Positions 1 through 10,505 of a stretch of DNA of 64,000 bases are shown in pieces; position 1 is the first letter of the stretch, and each line of letters opens with the position of its first letter. The stretch comes from Rhynchopus sp. YZ270_cl-10 (taxonomy: Eukaryota; Euglenozoa; Diplonemea; Diplonemida; Diplonemidae), in the NCBI GenBank assembly GCA_964035575.1, contig OZ037850.1, forward strand, positions 1 through 64,000. The letters are read 5' to 3'. Below the pieces are notes generated by a model. That model did no database searches and was not told the DNA's origin. It was given only the letters and a program-made list of their open reading frames with translations. The position numbers and the translations under genes are program-made.

Positions 1-3000
1 TTGCGGGTTTGCGGGGTTTGCGGGTTTGCGGGTTTGCGGGTTTGCGGGTTTGCGGGTTTGCGGGTTTGCGGGTTTGCGGGTTTGCGGGTTTTCGGGTTTG
101 CGGGTTTGCGGGTTTGCGGTTTGCGGGTTTGCGGGTTTGCGGGTTTGCGGGTGGGTTTGCGGGTTTGCGGGTTTGCGGGTTTGCGGGTTTGCGGGTTTGC
201 GGGTTTGCGGGTTTGCGGTTTGCGGGTTGCGGGTTTGCGGTTTGCGGGTTTGCGGGTTTGCGGGTTTGGTGCGGGTTTGCGGGGTTTGCGGGTTTGCGGA
301 GTTTTGCGGGTTTGCGGGTTTGCGGGTTTGCGGGTTTGCGGGTTTGCGGGTTTGCGGGTTTGCGGGTTTGCGGGTTTGCGGGTTTGCGGGTTTGGCGGGT
401 TTGCGGGTTTGCGGGTTTGCGGGTTTGCGGGTTTGCGGGTTTGCGGTTTGCGGTTTGCGGGTTGCGGTTTGCGGGTTTGCGGGTTTGCGGGTTTGCGGGT
501 TTGCGGGTTTGCGGGTTTGCGGGTTTGCGGGTTTGCGGGTTTGCGGGTTTTGCGGTTGCGGTTTGCGGGTTTGCGGGTTTGCGGGTTTGCGGGTTTGCGG
601 GTTTGCGGGTTTGCGGGTTTGCGGGTTTGCGGGTTTGCGGGTTTGCGGGTTTGCGGGGTTTGCGGGTTTGCGGTTGCGGGTTTGCGGGTTTGCGGGTTTG
701 CGGGTTTGCGGGTTTGCGGGTTTGCGGGTTTGCGGGTTTGCGGGTTTGCGGGTTTGCGGGTTTGCGGTTTGCGGGTTTGCGGGTTTGCGGGTTTGCGGGT
801 TTGCGGGTTGCGGGTTTGCGGGTTTGCGGGTTTGCGGGTTTGCGGGTTTGCGGGTTTGCGGGTTTGCGGGTTTGCGGGTTTGCGGGTTTGCGGGTTTGCG
901 GGTTTGCGGGTTTGCGGTTGCGGGTTTGCGGGTTTGCGGGTTTGCGGGTTTGCGGGTTTGCGGGTTTGCGGGTTTGCGGGTTTGCGGTTGCGTTTGCGGT
1001 TTGCGGGTTTGCGGGTTTGCGGGTTTGCGGGTTTGCGGGGTTTGCGGGTTTGCGGGTTTGCGGTTGCGGTTTGCGGGTTTGCGGGTTTACGGGTTTGCGG
1101 GTTTGCGGGTTTGCGGGTTTGCGGGTTGCGGTTGCGGGTTTGCGGGTTTGCGGGTTTGCGGGTTTGCGGGTTTGCGGGTTTGCGGGTTTGCGGGTTTGCG
1201 GGTTTGCGGGTTTGCGGGTTTGCGGGTTTGCGGGTTTGCGGGTTTGCGGGTTTGCGGGTTTGCGGTTTGCGGGTTTGCGGGTTTGCGGTTTGCGGGTTTG
1301 CGGGTTTGCGGGTTTGCGGGTTTGCGGGTTTGCGGGTTTGCGGTTTGCGGGTTTGCGGGTTTGCGGTTTGCGGGTTTGCGGGTTTGCGGGTTTGCGGGTT
1401 TGCGGGTTTGCGGGTTTGCGGTTTGCGGGTTTGCGGGTTTGCGGTTTGCGGGTTTTGCGGGTTTGCGGGTTTGCGGGTTTGCGGGTTTGCGGGTTTGCGG
1501 GTTTGCGGGTTTGCGGGTTTGCGGGTTTGCGGGTTTGCGTTGCGGGTTTGCGGGTTTGCGGGTTTGCGGGTTTGCGGGTTGCGGTTTGCGGGTTTGCGGG
1601 TTTGCGGGTTTGCGGTTTGCGGGTTTGCGGGTTTGCGGGTTTGCGGGTTTGCGGGTTTGCGGGTTTGCGGTTTGCGGGTTTGCGGGTTTGCGGGTTTGCG
1701 GGTTTGCGGGTTTGCGGGTTTGCGGGTTTGCGGGTTTGCGGGTTTGCGGGTTTGCGGTTTGCGGGTTTGCGGGTTTGCGGGTTTGCGGGTTTGCGGTTTT
1801 GCGGTTTGCGGGTTTGCGGGTTTGCGGGTTTGCGGTTTGCGGGTTTGCGGGTTTGCGGGTTTGCGGGTTTGCGGGTTTGCGGGTTTGCGGGTTTGCGGGT
1901 TTGCGGGTTGCGGGTTTGCGGGTTTGCGGGTTTGCGGGTTTGCGGGTTTGCGGGTTTGCGGGTTTGCGGGTTTGCGGGTTTGCGGGTTTGCGGGTTTGCG
2001 GGTTTGCGGGTTTTGCGGGTTTGCGGGTTTGCGGGTTTGCGGGGTTTGCGGGTTTGCGGGTTTGCGGGTTTGCGGGTTTGCGGGTTTGCGGGTTTGCGGG
2101 TTTGCGGGTTTGCGGGTTTGCGGGTTTGCGGGTTTGCGGGTTTGCGGGTTTGCGGTTTGCGGTTTGCGGGTTTGCGGTTGCGGGTTTGCGGGTTTGCGGG
2201 TTTGCGGGTTTGCGGGTTTGCGGTTTGCGGGTTTGCGGGTTTGCGGTTTGCGGGTTTGCGGTTGCGGTTTGCGGTTTGCGGGTTTGCGGGTTTGCGGGTT
2301 TGCGGGTTTGCGGGTTTGCGGGTTTGCGGGTTTGCGGGTTTGCGGGTTTGCGGTTTGCGGGTTTGCGGGTTTGCGGGTTTGCGGGTTTGCGGGTTTGCGG
2401 GTTTGCGGTTTGCGGGTGTTGCGGGTTTGCGGTTTGCGGGTTTGCGGGGTTTGCGGGTTTGCGGGTTTGCGGGTTTGCGGGTTTGCGGGTTTGCGGTTTG
2501 CGGGTTTGCGGGTTTGCGGGTTTGCGGGTTTGCGGGTTTGCGGGTTTGCGGGTTTGCGGTGTTTGCGGTTTGCGGGTTTGCGGTTTTGCGGGTTTGCGGG
2601 TTTGCGGGTTTGCGGGTTTGCGGGTTTGCGGTTTGCGGGTTTGCGGGTTTGCGGTTTGCGGGTTTGCGGGTTTGCGGGTTTGCGGGTTTGCGGGTTTGCG
2701 GTTTGCGGGTTTGCGGGTTTGCGGTTTGCGGTTTGCGGGTTTGCGGGTTTGCGGGGTTTGCGGTTTGCGGGTTTGCGGGTTTGCGGGTTTGCGGGTTTGC
2801 GGGTTTGCGGGTTTGCGGGTTTGCGGGTTTGCGGGTTTGGCGGGTTTGCGGGTTTGCGGGTTTGCGGGTTTGCGGGTTTGCGGGTTTGCGGGTTTGCGGG
2901 TTTGCGGGTTTGCGGGTTTGCGGGTTTGCGGGGTTTGCGGGTTTGCGGGTTTGCGGGTTTGCGGGTTTGCGGGTTTGCGGGTTTGCGGGTTTGCGGGTTT

Positions 3001-3347
3001 GCGGGTTTGCGGGTTTGCGGGTTTGCGGGTTTGCGGGTTTGCGTTTGCGGGTTTGCGGGTTTGCGGGTTTGCGGGTTTGCGGGTTTGCGTGCGGTTTGCG
3101 GGTTTGCGGGTTTGCGGGTTTGCGGGTTTGCGGGTTTGCGGTTTGCGGGTTTAGCGGGTTTGCGGGTTTGCGGGTTTGCGGGTTTGCGGGTTTGCGGTTT
3201 GCGGGTTTGCGGGTTTGCGGGTTTGCGGGGTTTGCGGGTTTGCGGGTTGCGGGTTTGCGGGTTTGCGGGTTTACGGGTTTGCGGGTTTGCGGGTTTGCGG
3301 GTTTTGCGGGTGTTTGCGGGTTTGCCGTTTGCGGGTTTGCGGTTTGC
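1..3347. repeat. 8-bp satellite, unit GCGGGTTT, about 420 units
   Basis: The sequence is almost entirely GCGGGTTT in tandem. Scattered 7-bp (GCGGTTT) and longer or shorter variants keep it open in all three forward frames, which creates spurious long Cys/Gly/Leu/Arg ORFs. The plus strand is G-rich, with a GGG run every 5 nt, so it has strong G-quadruplex potential. The array is open at the left edge. It is not a chromosome end in the usual orientation, because a left telomere would read C-rich on this strand. No gene is present. Confidence 0.97.
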
Positions 3348-3371
3348 AGCACCCTGTGCACCTTAGATACC

Positions 3372-4353
3372 TGCAAGGATGCTGTGCAAGGATGCTGTGC
3401 AGGATGCTGTGCAAGGATGCTGTGCAAGGATGCTGTGCAAGGATGCTGTGCAAGGATGCTGTGCAAGGATGCTGTGCAAGGATGCTGTGCAAGGATGCTG
3501 TGCAAGGATGCTGTGCAAGGATGCTGTGCAAGGATGCTGTGCAAGGATGCTGTGCAAGGAAGCTTGCAAGGATGCTGTGCAAGGATGCTGTGCAAGGATG
3601 CTGTGCAAGGATTCTGTGCAAGGATTGCTGTGCAAGGATGCTGTGCAAGGATGCTGTGCAAGGATGCTGTGCAAGGATGCTGTGCAAGGATGCTGTGCAA
3701 GGATGCTGTGCAAGGATGCTGTGCAAGGATGCTGTGCAAGGATGCTGTGCAAGGATGCTGTGCAAGGATGCTGTGCAAGGATGCTGTGCAAGGATGCTGT
3801 GCAAGGATGCTGTGCAAGGATGCTGTGCAAGGATGCTGTGCAAGGATGCTGTGCAAGGATGCTGTGCAAGGATGCTGTGCAAGGATGCTGTGCAAGGATG
3901 CTGTGCAAGGATGCTGTGCAAGGATGCTGTGCAAGGATGCTGTGCAAGGATGCTGTGCAAGGATGCTGTGCAAGGATGCTGTGCAAGGATGCTGTGCAAG
4001 GATGCTGTGCAAGGATGCTGTGCAAGGATGCTGTGCAAGGATGCTGTGCAAGGATGCTGTGCAAGGATGCTGTGCAAGGATGCTGTGCAAGGATGCTGTG
4101 CAAGGATGCTGTGCAAGGATGCTGTGCAAGGATGCTGTGCAAGGATGCTGTGCAAGGATGCTGTGCAAGGATGCTGTGCAAGGATGCTGTGCAAGGATGC
4201 TGTGCAAGGATGCTGTGCAAGGATGCTGTGCAAGGATGCTGTGCAAGGATGCTGTGCAAGGATGCTGTGCAAGGATGCTGTGCAAGGATGCTGTGCAAGG
4301 ATGCTGTGCAAGGATGCTGTGCAAGGATGCTGTGCAAGGATGCTGTGCAAGGA
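3372..4353. repeat. 13-bp satellite, unit AAGGATGCTGTGC, about 75 copies
   Basis: This is a very regular 13-bp tandem array with only a few variant units, clustered near 3400 and 3550-3630. It follows the 8-bp satellite after a spacer of about 25 bp. Because 13 is not a multiple of 3, it generates spurious 39-nt-period ORFs on both strands. The near-perfect homogeneity suggests recent expansion. Confidence 0.97.
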
Positions 4354-4414
4354 AGACTGACGCACCTGTGCTTGTCCTGTGACGGTGTGTGCTCTTTCAG
4401 CACACCTGGTGCAA

Positions 4415-5101
4415 TCATCTGGGGCTGAGCTGAGGAGGTTTGTACGTCACGTGCTTCGCCTGTGAGTCCACCCCCAAACTCTGCACGTCCAGATCCGCTG
4501 CCGGCCACGCACCCTGTGCAGAAGACTTCTTCCCCGTCTGCACGTCCATCGCAGCCTGGCTCTCCGTCACACGTGAGATTGCAGCAGTCAGGCTGCGCTG
4601 TGCTGCGTCACGTCTCTGCAGCGCCTCTGCTGTCGCACGCTTCGCATGTGTAAGGTCCCTGCTCAGACGCTGCGCAGCTGTGTCCGCCTGAGTCTTCCGT
4701 AGCACCAGCGCGTCCACTGTCGTCCGTACGCTGCTGATTGCTGATTGTGCATCCGACCGTGCACTGATCGCATTCTGGTACACAGTCGTCCTCAGGACCA
4801 GCTCCGCCTCCGCATCTGCCAAGGTAGCAGGCCGTTGCGCCGCCACCGTCGCCGACACACCCAACGCCACGTCCAGCCCAACCGTGTACGCCCCGTCATG
4901 TGTGTTCCAGAAGTTGCTCATCCCCACACCCAACCCCAGCCCAATGTTGAGGTGCCCGTTCTCCTTCAGCGGGAAGTCCATCCCGACCCCGACCGCGAGA
5001 CCCATCACAGGCTCGTACGTGGGCACGCCCCGTTTGAACTGCGAGCTGATTGTAAGCTTTGCCACACGACAGGGGATGTCGAACGTGTCACATGACGTCA
5101 C
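4415..5101 (-). CDS. putative coiled-coil protein, downstream half of a possible split gene
   Basis: This is an open frame of about 228 codons on the minus strand, ending at 4415, 62 bp from the 13-bp satellite. The N-terminal half is Gly-rich (repeated GLGVGM- and GLAVGVG-like stretches, residues about 33-75). The remainder is Ala/Arg/Gln-rich and predicted helical, probably coiled coil (about 85-190). It opens exactly where the frame of the neighbouring 5098-5619 CDS stops, shifted relative to it, and its first possible start is a GTG. I see no GTATG intron that would join the two. It may be the second half of one gene carrying a frameshift or assembly error, or an independent gene. No family is recognised. 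Confidence 0.45.
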   Translation of the reverse strand: MTSCDTFDIPCRVAKLTISSQFKRGVPTYEPVMGLAVGVGMDFPLKENGHLNIGLGLGVGMSNFWNTHDGAYTVGLDVALGVSATVAAQRPATLADAEAELVLRTTVYQNAISARSDAQSAISSVRTTVDALVLRKTQADTAAQRLSRDLTHAKRATAEALQRRDAAQRSLTAAISRVTESQAAMDVQTGKKSSAQGAWPAADLDVQSLGVDSQAKHVTYKPPQLSPR

Positions 5102-5619
5102 TCTGCAGACCCTGCACGCTTCAGCGCCGCACGCTGCTTGCGCTGCGCCTCTGCGAACAGGCTTGCGGTCGTGTCTGCCTTGCAGATGTCGCTCTCCACG
5201 TCGCCCACGAGCTGCCGTCCGTACTGCTGGAAGAGGCCTGCTGCTGCGTCCAGCGACGTCTCCGTCGCGTCTTCGAAGATGTCCGACACACCCTCAAGCG
5301 CATCCGCAAGCTTCGTCTGCAGCGGCAGCAGGTTGTCCGCATGCGTCAGGTACGCAATCAGCGCATCCGCACCCACCTGGTTCATCAGAGTCTCACCAGC
5401 GTCCATCGCTCCGCTCACCACCTTCTCTTGCAGGTCCAGCAGCGGTTTACGCAGCGCACCCGCACTCAGCGACGTAAGCGAGAACGCCTTTGACGTCTGC
5501 TCCGCAGGCTTTGTGTAGTTCGGATGCGTCTGCGCCGCACTTGCCGCAAGGTCCTCGCCACGCACTACCAGCACAGAGAGAAGGAGCAGCTGTCTGCATC
5601 CCCCCACGATCCCGCACAC
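5098..5619 (-). CDS. putative secreted helical protein
   Basis: This is a 173-codon ORF. The start is MCGIVGG followed by a Leu/Val-rich core (RQLLLLSVLVV) that looks like a signal peptide with cleavage near residue 24-28. The mature part is Ala/Leu/Asp-rich, probably all-helical, with no recognisable domain. It ends in a basic KQRAALKRA segment, at a TGA that overlaps the beginning of the 4415-5101 frame. The overlap and the similar helical composition suggest one secreted protein of about 400 residues interrupted by a frame change. Two genes remain possible. Confidence 0.5.
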   Translation of the reverse strand: MCGIVGGCRQLLLLSVLVVRGEDLAASAAQTHPNYTKPAEQTSKAFSLTSLSAGALRKPLLDLQEKVVSGAMDAGETLMNQVGADALIAYLTHADNLLPLQTKLADALEGVSDIFEDATETSLDAAAGLFQQYGRQLVGDVESDICKADTTASLFAEAQRKQRAALKRAGSAE

Positions 5620-6459
5620 GCTGCATGCTTCCCTTGTCTGCTGCGCAAGGCGTGTACGTAGCGAGCCTCTGGTCTTGTTGTTGTGTCGAGTCTACGAAGA
5701 TAAAATCTGTTTGCGGTGAATGTACAAAGGCGTTGGGAAAGAGGATTAGGGTGAAGGTGATGAGGGGAACCATGGATGCAGGTCTTTTGGTTTATGCGAC
5801 GTGCGCACTCTCCTTTTAGAGATTTTTTTTTTGGGGGGGGAATTGCTGATAACTCACGTCAAAACAAACGGCGATATGGAAATCGATGACGAAAGTGCAT
5901 AGGGGGAAAGCAGTAAAGTGATAGACAACGCATGGCCGCGTGTCAAAGAGCAACAAAACGTGAAGATTGCAGTGCAACATATGCAGGCGCAGGCACTTGG
6001 GGTTCTCCACAAAAACAAACTGCAAGAAACGCTAATAATAGCACCACACCAACACTTTCAAGACACAATGTGGTGGTAGATAACAACGGGTCATCATCCA
6101 ACCACAGCAAGACAGAGGTCATGTCGTGTGTTGTTGTGGCTACAACCGGCTGGGCCGGTGTTCTATGAACAAAAAGAGAAAAGGGAAACAACTGCAACGG
6201 GTTCTGCTTGGTAATATTCTATACCCGTGCAAAAGATGCGGCTCTAAGTAATAAAGTCAAACAACAGACAAGAACACAAGACTCGGTGGAGACTCGCGCA
6301 TAATAAAGTGCGCACAGTCTTCTGTGGGATCGTTGTGCGATGAAGTTTGGGTTTGACTTGATACTTGAGGCCTTCACATTTTATGCCAAGAAAAGGTACA
6401 TTTGATTTGAGGCTGTTCTTAAATTCTTAAATTGACGGTAGTAATAAATACGACGGGCC
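5620..6459. other. spacer between the secreted protein gene and astacin 1
   Basis: No gene is visible. It contains the proximal copy (5980-6166) of a repeat found again downstream of the second astacin, marking the edge of a tandem duplication, and a short T/G homopolymer run at 5822-5840. Confidence 0.7.
5980..6166. repeat. copy 1 of duplicated astacin 3'-flank block
   Basis: It matches 8383-8563 at high identity, including the shared ends TACAACCGGC and GGCCGGTGTTC and the stretch around AAGACAGAGGTCATG. The spacing of 2,403 bp gives the duplication unit: 3' flank plus astacin gene plus promoter. Confidence 0.9.
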
Positions 6460-8004
6460 CTACTCCTTCTTGCACGTCATCCGCCTGGTGCCCATGCACT
6501 TCAGGCCTGATGCACAGCACGACTCTTGCCCCTTGCACGAACGGTTCTCGCGGAGCCTGGTCCTGCACTGTGTTGGTGTGCGTGGTGCTGGTGTCCTCAG
6601 AGGCGGGCTCGCAGTTCTCGGGGGACTGGCTGTCCTGGAAGGTGGGCTGGCTGTCCTTGGCGGGCTCGCTGTCCTCACAGGCGGGCTCGCAGTTCTCGGG
6701 GGGCTGGCTGTCCTCGCAGGTGGGCTGGATGTCGTCCGTGGGCTTGGTGTCCTCACTGGCGGGGTCGAGGTTCTTGGGGGGCTACGTGTCCTTGGCGGGC
6801 TCGCGGGGCTGGCTGTCCTTGGCGGGCTCGCTGTCCTGACAGGCGGGCTCGCAGTTGTCGGGGGGCTGGCTGTCCTCACAGGTGGGCTTGGTGTCCTGAC
6901 AGGTGGGGTCGACGTTGTTGGCGGGCTTGCAGTCGCCACCACATCTCCCTCGACCCGCACGCTGACACGGCACTCAGAGACGGGGCCGTCGGACGCTGTG
7001 AATGTTGCAGCCAAGACAAAGGTGCGACCTGCGTCGTTGCGTGTCGGTGTGTAGCGCAGGGCTGCGTAGCCTGTGTCGGTGATCGTTGTCCCGGAAGGTG
7101 TCAGGAGCTGTGTGTCGGGCGCGTTTGTGTTTGGGTACGTGACACGCATGGAGCGTGTTGTGGTGTAGAGTGCGTTGAAGTCCACACTGAAGGCCTTGTC
7201 CACAGGGATCACGAGTGTTGTGCTCTCGCTCTGTGAGGCAATGCAGCGGGGTGCAGCGAACCGTGTGGAGCAGCCGTTGTACATGAACTCAATCGCAGCC
7301 ACGTCGCCTGCACTCAGCCCGTTGCGCTGGCCAATTGGCTGTGGCGAGATGATCGTTGGCTTGCTCCCAATTCTGAAGCTGTTTGCCCCATAGTGCATGA
7401 TCGACCCGTAGTCGTACTGGCCCAGGTCACGCGCACTCGCACCGTTCTTATTGAAGTTGTTCTCCAGACCCGAGGACACCTGCGACATGTCGACCTCAAT
7501 GTAGTTGTCTCTGTCCTTCCGCGTCTGCTCGTGCGACAGCCCCAGGGAGTGGCCGATCTCATGCATCGCATTGCCCGCTGAGCACGCGCTCGCAAGGGTG
7601 ATGCTGTTGACACCCGCCGCACGCTTCCCAATAGGTGAGCTGCAGCCACCTCCAGATTGGAAGTACATGTACGGAATTGGGCACGACGAGGTCGAGGTGC
7701 ACTGGGTGAAGCGGAAGCACGTCTTCGCCTCCCAATCCCGCACTGCGTCTGCAATGCGTGCATCAGAGGCACTCAGTGGCGATGCCACATAATAGTTCAC
7801 AGCCTCACCCACAGGGAACAGCTGCGACGCACTTGTCAGCGGTGTAGACCCAAGCACACCCCCAGCACGGTCAGGAGAAGTCTCAACCTGCACGTCACCT
7901 TCAACAATGCTGTAGTCGTAATCCCATGTCGCACGTCCCCTCCTGCCCGCAGACGCAGCAGCACATATGCTCAGGACCACCAAGGATGACGCCTTCCAGG
8001 ACAT
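6460..8004 (-). CDS. secreted astacin (M12A) zinc metalloprotease 1
   Basis: This single-exon gene encodes 514 aa from MSWKASSL; the paralogue starts at the same residue, so a longer start upstream is unlikely. Residues 1-18 form a signal peptide. The protease domain has the zinc motif HEIGHSLGLSHE (148-159) and the Met-turn SIMHY (201-205), both diagnostic of astacins, so it should act as an extracellular or vesicular endopeptidase. A domain of about 110 residues that I do not recognise (after FMYNGC) follows. Then comes a Ser-Pro-Pro-Arg-Thr low-complexity linker of about 120 residues and a C-terminal six-Cys module (Cys, 9, Cys, 5, Cys-Cys, 5, Cys, 7, Cys). About 150 residues between the signal and the zinc motif suggest a short propeptide. 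It is a tandem duplicate of the gene at 8943-10241. Confidence 0.93.
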   Translation of the reverse strand: MSWKASSLVVLSICAAASAGRRGRATWDYDYSIVEGDVQVETSPDRAGGVLGSTPLTSASQLFPVGEAVNYYVASPLSASDARIADAVRDWEAKTCFRFTQCTSTSSCPIPYMYFQSGGGCSSPIGKRAAGVNSITLASACSAGNAMHEIGHSLGLSHEQTRKDRDNYIEVDMSQVSSGLENNFNKNGASARDLGQYDYGSIMHYGANSFRIGSKPTIISPQPIGQRNGLSAGDVAAIEFMYNGCSTRFAAPRCIASQSESTTLVIPVDKAFSVDFNALYTTTRSMRVTYPNTNAPDTQLLTPSGTTITDTGYAALRYTPTRNDAGRTFVLAATFTASDGPVSECRVSVRVEGDVVATASPPTTSTPPVRTPSPPVRTASPPTTASPPVRTASPPRTASPASPPRTRSPPRTSTPPVRTPSPRTTSSPPARTASPPRTASPPVRTASPPRTASPPSRTASPPRTASPPLRTPAPRTPTQCRTRLRENRSCKGQESCCASGLKCMGTRRMTCKKE

Positions 8005-8942
8005 GTTGTCGTGACTGTTGTCTTGTGTATGTGGAATCTGTTGTGTGTAGGTGGAAACCAATGTGGGGACTAGGTGGAGGTAGACACTCGTGAAACTCTA
8101 AAAGGCAGGGGTAGTGGTGGGCATTTGGAAGCGTGGCAACTTTCACGTCTGAACACAACTTCTTCTCCCTACTAGATGAGCGATGCAGGAAGGGAAACGT
8201 GAAGATGCACATTTAACGAAAAACTCATTTCAAAACAAACAAAGGAATTGAAATGATTCAACCGAAAGAACAAAAGAAAAGCTCAAGCAACGCAGTGAAA
8301 GTGCAAGATTGTAGATAGTTGAATGGCCAGCGTGCTCCTCGTGCTTACACATCTTTCAAATGCGAAGTTCACGAAAGGTACGCAGACGCAGGTACTTGGC
8401 TCTCACACAATAACTGCAAGAAACAACAATGAAAAACTGCCACACCAACACTTTCAAGACACAATGTGGTTGGTGGAGAACAACGGTTCATCATCCAACC
8501 ACAGCAAGACAGAGGTCATGTCGTGTGCTGATGTGGCTACAACCGGCTGGGCCGGTGTTCTATAAAGCTCAAACAGAAAGGGAGAAATCGAACAGGGAGA
8601 AAGAAAAATGGGCAGAAATGGTGGAATTGGTAGAACCACGAAAGGGGCAAACGCAGTTCGATGATCTGGTATTGCACGGTTCAGCAACCGCTTCTATATT
8701 CGTGTGAAGGATGCAGCTAAGAAAATCAGTGGCATTAAAATCAGGTGCCAATCAAGAATACAATGCTTGGCTGGATGCTCGCATACAGTGAAGTGCGACG
8801 GCATCTTCGTGCTATGAATTGAGTAGGATGCGATTGCTGACTTCATGGAACAATGCACTTGCCATACAAGCCCCACTTTCTATTTGAGGCGCCTGAGTTA
8901 TTTTTTTTACAAAAAAATTCCGACGCCGCAAAATACACTACG
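8005..8942. other. intergenic region between the two astacins
   Basis: It holds the astacin 1 promoter and leader (8005-8125), which is nearly the same as 10242-10345 upstream of astacin 2, and the second duplicated 3' block (8383-8563). An AG (ACAACAG) lies about 13 nt before both start codons and could be a leader splice acceptor. No gene is visible. Confidence 0.65.
8383..8563. repeat. copy 2 of duplicated astacin 3'-flank block
   Basis: It is a direct repeat of 5980-6166 with scattered substitutions and small indels, lying at the same position downstream of the second astacin gene. Confidence 0.9.
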
Positions 8943-10241
8943 CTACTTCCTGCAGTACCTCCACCACCCGTTGCTCATACACCTCAGGCCTGATGCACAA
9001 CACGACTCACGCCACATGCACGAGCGGTTCTCGCGGATCCTGTACCTGCACTGTGTCCGTGCCGGTGATGGTGTGCGTGGTGCTGGCGTCCTCACTGGCG
9101 GGCTACGGGTCCTTGGCGGACTCGGCGTCCTCACAGGTGGGCTGGATGTTCTCGGTGGGCTACGTGTCCTTGGCGGGCTCGGCGTCCTTACTGGAGTCCC
9201 CTCGACCCGCACGCTGACACGGCACTCAGAGACGGGGCCGTCGGACGCTGTGAATGTTGCAGCCAAGACAAAGGTGCGACCTGCGTCGTTGCGTGTCGGT
9301 GTGTAGCGCAGGGCTGCGTAGCCTGTGTCGGTGATCGTTGTCCCGGAAGGTGTCAGGAGCTGTGTGTCAGGTGCGTTTGTGTTTGGGTACGTGACACGTA
9401 TGGAGCGTGTTGTGGTGTAGAGTGCGTTGAAGTCCACACTGAAGGCCTTGTCCACAGGGATCACGAGTGTTGTGCTCTCGCTCTGTGAGGCAATGCAGCG
9501 GGGTGCAGCGAACCGTGTGGAGCAGCCGTTGTACATGAACTCAATCGCAGCCACGTCGCCTGCACTCAGCCCGTTGCGCTGGCCAATTGGTTGTGGCGAG
9601 ATGATCGTTGGCTGACGTCCGATTCTGAAGCCGTTTTTACTGTAGTGCATGATCGACCCGTAGTCGTACCGACCCAGGTCACGCGCACTCGCTTTGTTTT
9701 TTTTGAAGTTGTTTTGCATGCCCGAACGGACCTGCGACATGTCGACCTCGATATAGTTGTCTCTGTCCTTCCTCTTTTGCTCGTGCGAGAGCCCCAGGGA
9801 GTGGCCGATCTCATGCATCGTCGATCCAGTAGAACACTTCCCAAGGGTGATGCTGTTGACACCTGCCCTACGCCTCCCCACAGGTGAGCTGCAGCCACTA
9901 CCGCTTTGGAATCGGATGTACGGACGCGGGCACGACGAGTCCGAGGTACACTTGTTGAAGCGGAAGCACGTCTTCGCCTCCCAGTGTCTCACTGCGTCTG
10001 CAATGCGTGCATCAGAGGACTTAAGCGGTCTTGCCACATAGTAGTTCACAGCCTCACCCACAGGGAACAGCTGCGACGCACGTGTCAGTGTTGTCGACCC
10101 AAGCACATTCCCAGCACGGTCAGTCTCAATGGGCACCTGGATGTCGCCTTCAACAATGCTGTAGTCGTAATCCCAGTCGGCACGTCCAGACGCAGCAGCA
10201 CATATGCTCAGGACCACCAAGGATAACGCCTTCCAGGACAT
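8943..10241 (-). CDS. secreted astacin (M12A) zinc metalloprotease 2
   Basis: This single-exon gene of 432 aa is the tandem paralogue of the 6460-8004 gene. It has a signal peptide (residues 1-18), the zinc motif HEIGHSLGLSHE (143-154) and the same SIMHY Met-turn. The middle domain of about 110 residues is almost identical to astacin 1 at the DNA level, whereas the catalytic domain differs at many positions. The Pro/Arg/Thr/Ser linker is only about 45 residues, against about 120 in astacin 1. The C-terminal six-Cys module is kept (spacing 9, 5, 0, 5, 8). It is probably a secreted digestive or matrix-processing protease with different linker length and surface charge. Confidence 0.93.
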   Translation of the reverse strand: MSWKALSLVVLSICAAASGRADWDYDYSIVEGDIQVPIETDRAGNVLGSTTLTRASQLFPVGEAVNYYVARPLKSSDARIADAVRHWEAKTCFRFNKCTSDSSCPRPYIRFQSGSGCSSPVGRRRAGVNSITLGKCSTGSTMHEIGHSLGLSHEQKRKDRDNYIEVDMSQVRSGMQNNFKKNKASARDLGRYDYGSIMHYSKNGFRIGRQPTIISPQPIGQRNGLSAGDVAAIEFMYNGCSTRFAAPRCIASQSESTTLVIPVDKAFSVDFNALYTTTRSIRVTYPNTNAPDTQLLTPSGTTITDTGYAALRYTPTRNDAGRTFVLAATFTASDGPVSECRVSVRVEGTPVRTPSPPRTRSPPRTSSPPVRTPSPPRTRSPPVRTPAPRTPSPARTQCRYRIRENRSCMWRESCCASGLRCMSNGWWRYCRK

Positions 10242-10474
10242 GCTGTCGTGACTGTTGTCTTGTGTATGTGGAATCTGTTGTGCGTGGTGGGGCTAGGTGG
10301 AGGGAGACACTCGTGAAACTCTAAAAAGGCAGGGGTAGACGGCGTGTCTGTTGCACTCGTTGCTTGTGGCGCGTGCTCCGAGCAACAGGAAAACAACAGC
10401 TACAGATATGGCTAACACCATAATGGGAAACTTCCTGATGCGATGAAGAATAGTTGTGGAGATACGAAGGTGTC

Positions 10475-10505
<31 letters not shown>

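Noticed and set aside
1-3347. Left chromosome end (telomere)
   Set aside because: At a left end the plus strand should be C-rich; here it is G-rich and the unit is irregular.
1-4382. Very long forward ORFs of Cys/Gly/Phe/Leu/Arg and CKDAVQG repeats
   Set aside because: They are translations of the 8-bp and 13-bp satellites, open in several frames at once, with no start context or domain.
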